From NCBI GenBank assembly GCA_025357775.1, contig JANXOQ010000410.1:1-9414 (forward strand): DNA of 9,414 bases, written 5' to 3'. Below the pieces are notes generated by a model that had not been told where the DNA came from, searched no databases, and worked only from the letters and a program-made list of their open reading frames with translations. This stretch comes from Ferruginibacter sp. Lineage in GTDB: Bacteria > Bacteroidota > Bacteroidia > Chitinophagales > Chitinophagaceae. Positions 6,648 to 9,414 of this stretch are shown here, piece by piece. Both the position numbers and the translations under genes were made by a program. Numbering within the stretch: the stretch's first letter is position 1; the number at the start of each line of letters is the position of its first letter.

Positions 6648-8023
6648 TGGCAGCTACTCAATATAAAACAATACATTTTACCGATTTTAATTCTCTTTTT
6701 AGTTGGGATGTAAAAGCTTATTTATCCAATTCCAATCGATTTACAAAAGAATATCCATTGGTTTTTTTTGGTGAATTTCTTTCAAAAGCTATTGTAGAAA
6801 AGATTAAAATTAAAGATGACGATACATACAAAATACTTGGTGTAAGATCTTATGGAAAAGGTGTTTTTGAAAATAGAATTGTGAAAGGAAATACGCTTAA
6901 AATGAAAGAATATTTTAGAGCAAAAGCAAATCATTTATTTTGGTGTAAGGTAGATACAAAAAATGGTGCATTTGGTATAATAAAAAATGATTTAGCAGAT
7001 GGCTTAGGTTCAACAAATATGACATTTGCGGAAATAGATACTAATAAAATTAATGTAGATTTTCTTCAACTTTTATTTACAAGTAAAGGAGTAATGCAAT
7101 ATTTAGATAGTTATGTAACAGGCACTACAAATAGAAAATACATTAGACCTGATCAATTATTAAATGAAATAAAAATCCCACTACCCACCCTTACTGAACA
7201 GCAAAAAATTGTAATCTCCTACCAAGCCAAAATACAACAAGCACAAGCATTACAAGTAAAAGCCAGTAATTTGGAACAAGAGGTTGAAAAGTATTTGTTT
7301 GATGAGTTGGCATTTGAAATTGGTAGTGAAAGAAAAAAAATAAAAGGGCTTCAATTTATAAATTACAAGGATATTGAATTTTGGGGAACTGATAAATTGC
7401 TACAACATGCACAAACCGAAAATTCAAAACATTCTTTATTATCTTTAAACGCAAAGCCTGAAATAGTTGATGAAATTTACAGGGGTAAAAGTCCTAAGTA
7501 TGATAGTAGTTCAAACAAATTAATTTTGAATCAAAAATGTAATAGATGGAATGCTATTGAATTGGAACACTCAAAAAAAGTAGATGAAGTGTGGGTGAGT
7601 AAAATTGATGAAATATTATTCACAAAAGTGGGTGATATTCTTATTAATTCAACAGGAGAAGGAACAATAGGCAGAGCTAGCTTTGTAACTAAAAAATTTG
7701 AAGGTTTAATGTATGATAGTCATATTTTATTGCTAAGGTTAAATAAAGTAATTATTAACCCTGAATTTTATGTAGAGTTTTTTAATAGCAAAATTATTCA
7801 AAAACAAATCGAAAACTTAAAGTCTGCTCAATCTACTAATCAAACTGAACTAGGAATTGCTAATTTAAAAAAAATAGTATTCCCTTTACCACCTATAAAT
7901 AAACAAGATGAGATTTTAAATGAAATTAAAAAAATGCAATCTCAAATTTTACAATTCAGAATTGATTATACACAATTAATCATCAATGCTCAACAAGAAT
8001 TTGAAATACAAATATTTGTATAA
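6647..8023 (+). CDS. hsdS: Type I-like restriction-modification specificity subunit HsdS
   Basis: Seen: 458 aa with the two-fold HsdS plan. TRD1 covers about 35-180 and includes YKILGVRSYGKGVF (61-74), a common TRD signature. It ends in IPLPTLTEQQKIV and a conserved helix (about 182-226). TRD2 covers about 240-415 with GTIGRASFV and SHILLLRL, ending in FPLPPINKQDEIL and a second helix (to about 450). Role by family: the two TRDs read the halves of a split DNA site, while the helices set the spacer and hold the methylase subunits. The start codon overlaps the dinD stop (TAATG), which implies translational coupling. The target sequence cannot be predicted from the protein. Oddity: codon texture differs between the TRDs and the central helix, as expected after TRD exchange. 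The gene is intact, with no frameshift or terminal repeat seen. Confidence 0.93.
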   Translation: MAATQYKTIHFTDFNSLFSWDVKAYLSNSNRFTKEYPLVFFGEFLSKAIVEKIKIKDDDTYKILGVRSYGKGVFENRIVKGNTLKMKEYFRAKANHLFWCKVDTKNGAFGIIKNDLADGLGSTNMTFAEIDTNKINVDFLQLLFTSKGVMQYLDSYVTGTTNRKYIRPDQLLNEIKIPLPTLTEQQKIVISYQAKIQQAQALQVKASNLEQEVEKYLFDELAFEIGSERKKIKGLQFINYKDIEFWGTDKLLQHAQTENSKHSLLSLNAKPEIVDEIYRGKSPKYDSSSNKLILNQKCNRWNAIELEHSKKVDEVWVSKIDEILFTKVGDILINSTGEGTIGRASFVTKKFEGLMYDSHILLLRLNKVIINPEFYVEFFNSKIIQKQIENLKSAQSTNQTELGIANLKKIVFPLPPINKQDEILNEIKKMQSQILQFRIDYTQLIINAQQEFEIQIFV

Positions 8024-8044
8024 ATGCAGTTACAACCATAATTT

Positions 8045-9397
8045 ATGATACCACAAAACATGCAACTACAAATAACCTCCATTTGGGATAAATACATAGC
8101 CGATAATAAAATTGTATTAGATAATAAAGGCAATGATTTACAAGATATAGACAGTAAGCGATTAGAAGCAATTGTAGCACTAAAAATAATGCTGCAAAAT
8201 TTTATTTCGGGTACAACTGATATAGCCGAATTTAAAACTAATATAGATAGTTACAATAAGCAAAATAATTATTGGGGCTTTACTTCTATAAAAGGTCAAA
8301 TGTTTTTTAATTTATTAGTAAAAACTAGCGATACCGATGAGCAAACTCAAAAACTAACAAAACTATTAAAGCAATGTATAACCGAGCCAATCAATTTGCA
8401 AGATGCATTAAGTAAAATAGATGCATTAGACAAATATGTTTCAGCCATTTTTAACAAAGTACCCGATAAGCGTAAAGCACCCAACCCAGGTTCTGTATGT
8501 TATTTCTTATCCTACTTTTGGCAAATACACAATAGCCAAGTATGGCCAGTAATGTACAGTTCCATTATTGTATCATTTACAGATATTGGCTTGTGGCAAG
8601 AGTCTAAAACACAAAAAGAGAGCTACGAAAATTTCTTTAACCTCAACGAAGAAATAAAACAAATACTTTCAAATCATACCAATAGAACGATAACTAATTG
8701 GGAAGCAGAACACAGCTTTTGGAATTATAAAAAAGTAACAGCATACCCTAAAAAAGATGCTAAACCAAAAGAAGTAAAACCAACAAATACAACAAAAGAA
8801 ACGCCCATTTCAGCATTATCACAAGCCAGTTTTGATATTTACGATTATGTTCCAAGAGTAGTAGCAAACCTTATTGATTTAGGCAACGAAACAGAAACAT
8901 CAAGTTCTGCCAAAGGGACTAAATACGAAAAAGCAGTTTGCGAATTATTCAAACAATTAGGTTTTACAGTACAATATTTAGGGCAAGGCACAGGCAGAGA
9001 ACCCGATTTAATAGCCATACACAAAGAAGATAATGTAGCTTTTATTATAGATGCCAAAGCATATACAAATGGTTATATGATGGGTGCAGGAGATGAGAGA
9101 GCAATTAAAGATTACATAAACCATTATTGTCCCAAACTTCAAAAAGAAGGTATAAAAAAGATAGGGTTTATTATAGTAAGCAACTCCTTTAAATCCAGCT
9201 TTGATGAATACATAAACGATATTACTTGGCAATCAGATATTAAACGATTTGTACTTTTAACCTCCGAGGCACTACTGCATTTATTAGCGTATCGTAGCAA
9301 AGACCAAAAAACATTAGCAGAAGTAGTAGAAGCCATTATCAGCTTAGGTATCATTATTACTGCACAAGATATAATCCAACAATTTGATGATATATAA
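8045..9397 (+). CDS. Restriction endonuclease with FokI-type C-terminal cleavage domain
   Basis: Seen: 450 aa. The C-terminal third (about 288-435) parallels the FokI cleavage domain: GTKYEKAVCELFKQLGF (291-307), P320-D321, then D336-A-K338-A-Y340, corresponding to FokI D450, D467 and K469. KAY is followed by xxGY and an acidic helix, then FIIVSNSFK (375-383; FokI has FLFVSGHFK), and near the end a VLLTSEALL and TLAEVV pair like FokI VLSVEELL and TLEEVR. The N-terminal 230 residues are mostly helical with W/F-rich patches (WGFTSIKGQMFF, YFLSYFWQIHNSQVWPVMYS). I do not recognise that part; it may bind DNA or a partner. A low-complexity K/T/P linker lies at about 232-256. It is the last operon gene, 21 nt after hsdS. 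Inferred role: effector nuclease guided by the methylase-S complex or by its own N-terminal domain. An in-frame ATG at 8060 is an alternative start. Confidence 0.85.
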   Translation: MIPQNMQLQITSIWDKYIADNKIVLDNKGNDLQDIDSKRLEAIVALKIMLQNFISGTTDIAEFKTNIDSYNKQNNYWGFTSIKGQMFFNLLVKTSDTDEQTQKLTKLLKQCITEPINLQDALSKIDALDKYVSAIFNKVPDKRKAPNPGSVCYFLSYFWQIHNSQVWPVMYSSIIVSFTDIGLWQESKTQKESYENFFNLNEEIKQILSNHTNRTITNWEAEHSFWNYKKVTAYPKKDAKPKEVKPTNTTKETPISALSQASFDIYDYVPRVVANLIDLGNETETSSSAKGTKYEKAVCELFKQLGFTVQYLGQGTGREPDLIAIHKEDNVAFIIDAKAYTNGYMMGAGDERAIKDYINHYCPKLQKEGIKKIGFIIVSNSFKSSFDEYINDITWQSDIKRFVLLTSEALLHLLAYRSKDQKTLAEVVEAIISLGIIITAQDIIQQFDDI

Positions 9398-9414
9398 AAA
9401 TCTTTTAAAATAAT

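Overview
This AT-rich window most likely comes from a member of the Bacteroidota. The evidence is indirect. No gene has a convincing Shine-Dalgarno sequence, several starts are preceded by elements close to the Bacteroidota -7 box (TAnnTTTG), and the protein sequences read like that phylum to me. No rRNA, tRNA, CRISPR array or transposase was found.

Left part (1-3037) is chromosomal housekeeping. On the minus strand, 168-1544 encodes a LutB/LldF-type iron-sulfur protein of lactate oxidation. It diverges from mnmE (about 1664-3037, plus strand), the GTPase subunit of the MnmE-MnmG complex that modifies wobble U34 in tRNA. Bases 1-167 lie downstream of the lutB stop and show no supportable gene. 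The 119-bp divergent gap carries the likely promoters.

Right part (3203-9397) is a tight five-gene plus-strand operon that looks like a restriction-modification or defence island. It begins 165 bp past the mnmE stop. Gene order is: (1) a 97-aa XRE/C-protein-like regulator with an operator-like palindrome just upstream; (2) a 764-aa fusion of an HsdR-N-type PD-(D/E)XK nuclease domain with an HsdM-type N6-adenine methylase; (3) a DinD-family protein; (4) an HsdS specificity subunit with two target-recognition domains; (5) a 450-aa protein whose C-terminal third closely resembles the FokI cleavage domain. Spacings are 2 nt, 11 nt, a 1-nt overlap and 21 nt, so co-transcription is very likely.

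The unusual point is the composition. Specificity, methylation and two separate nuclease domains are present, but no HsdR translocase/helicase is visible. The only P-loop NTPase in the window is MnmE. The fused nuclease-methylase plus separate S subunit resembles BcgI-like type IIB enzymes more than a classical type I system, and the FokI-like protein and DinD are additions to that plan. The window ends 17 nt after the last stop, so further genes could follow. A perfect 17-bp-arm palindrome inside dinD, the mnmE 3' end as a known island attachment site, and a patchwork look to hsdS are the other signals worth checking.
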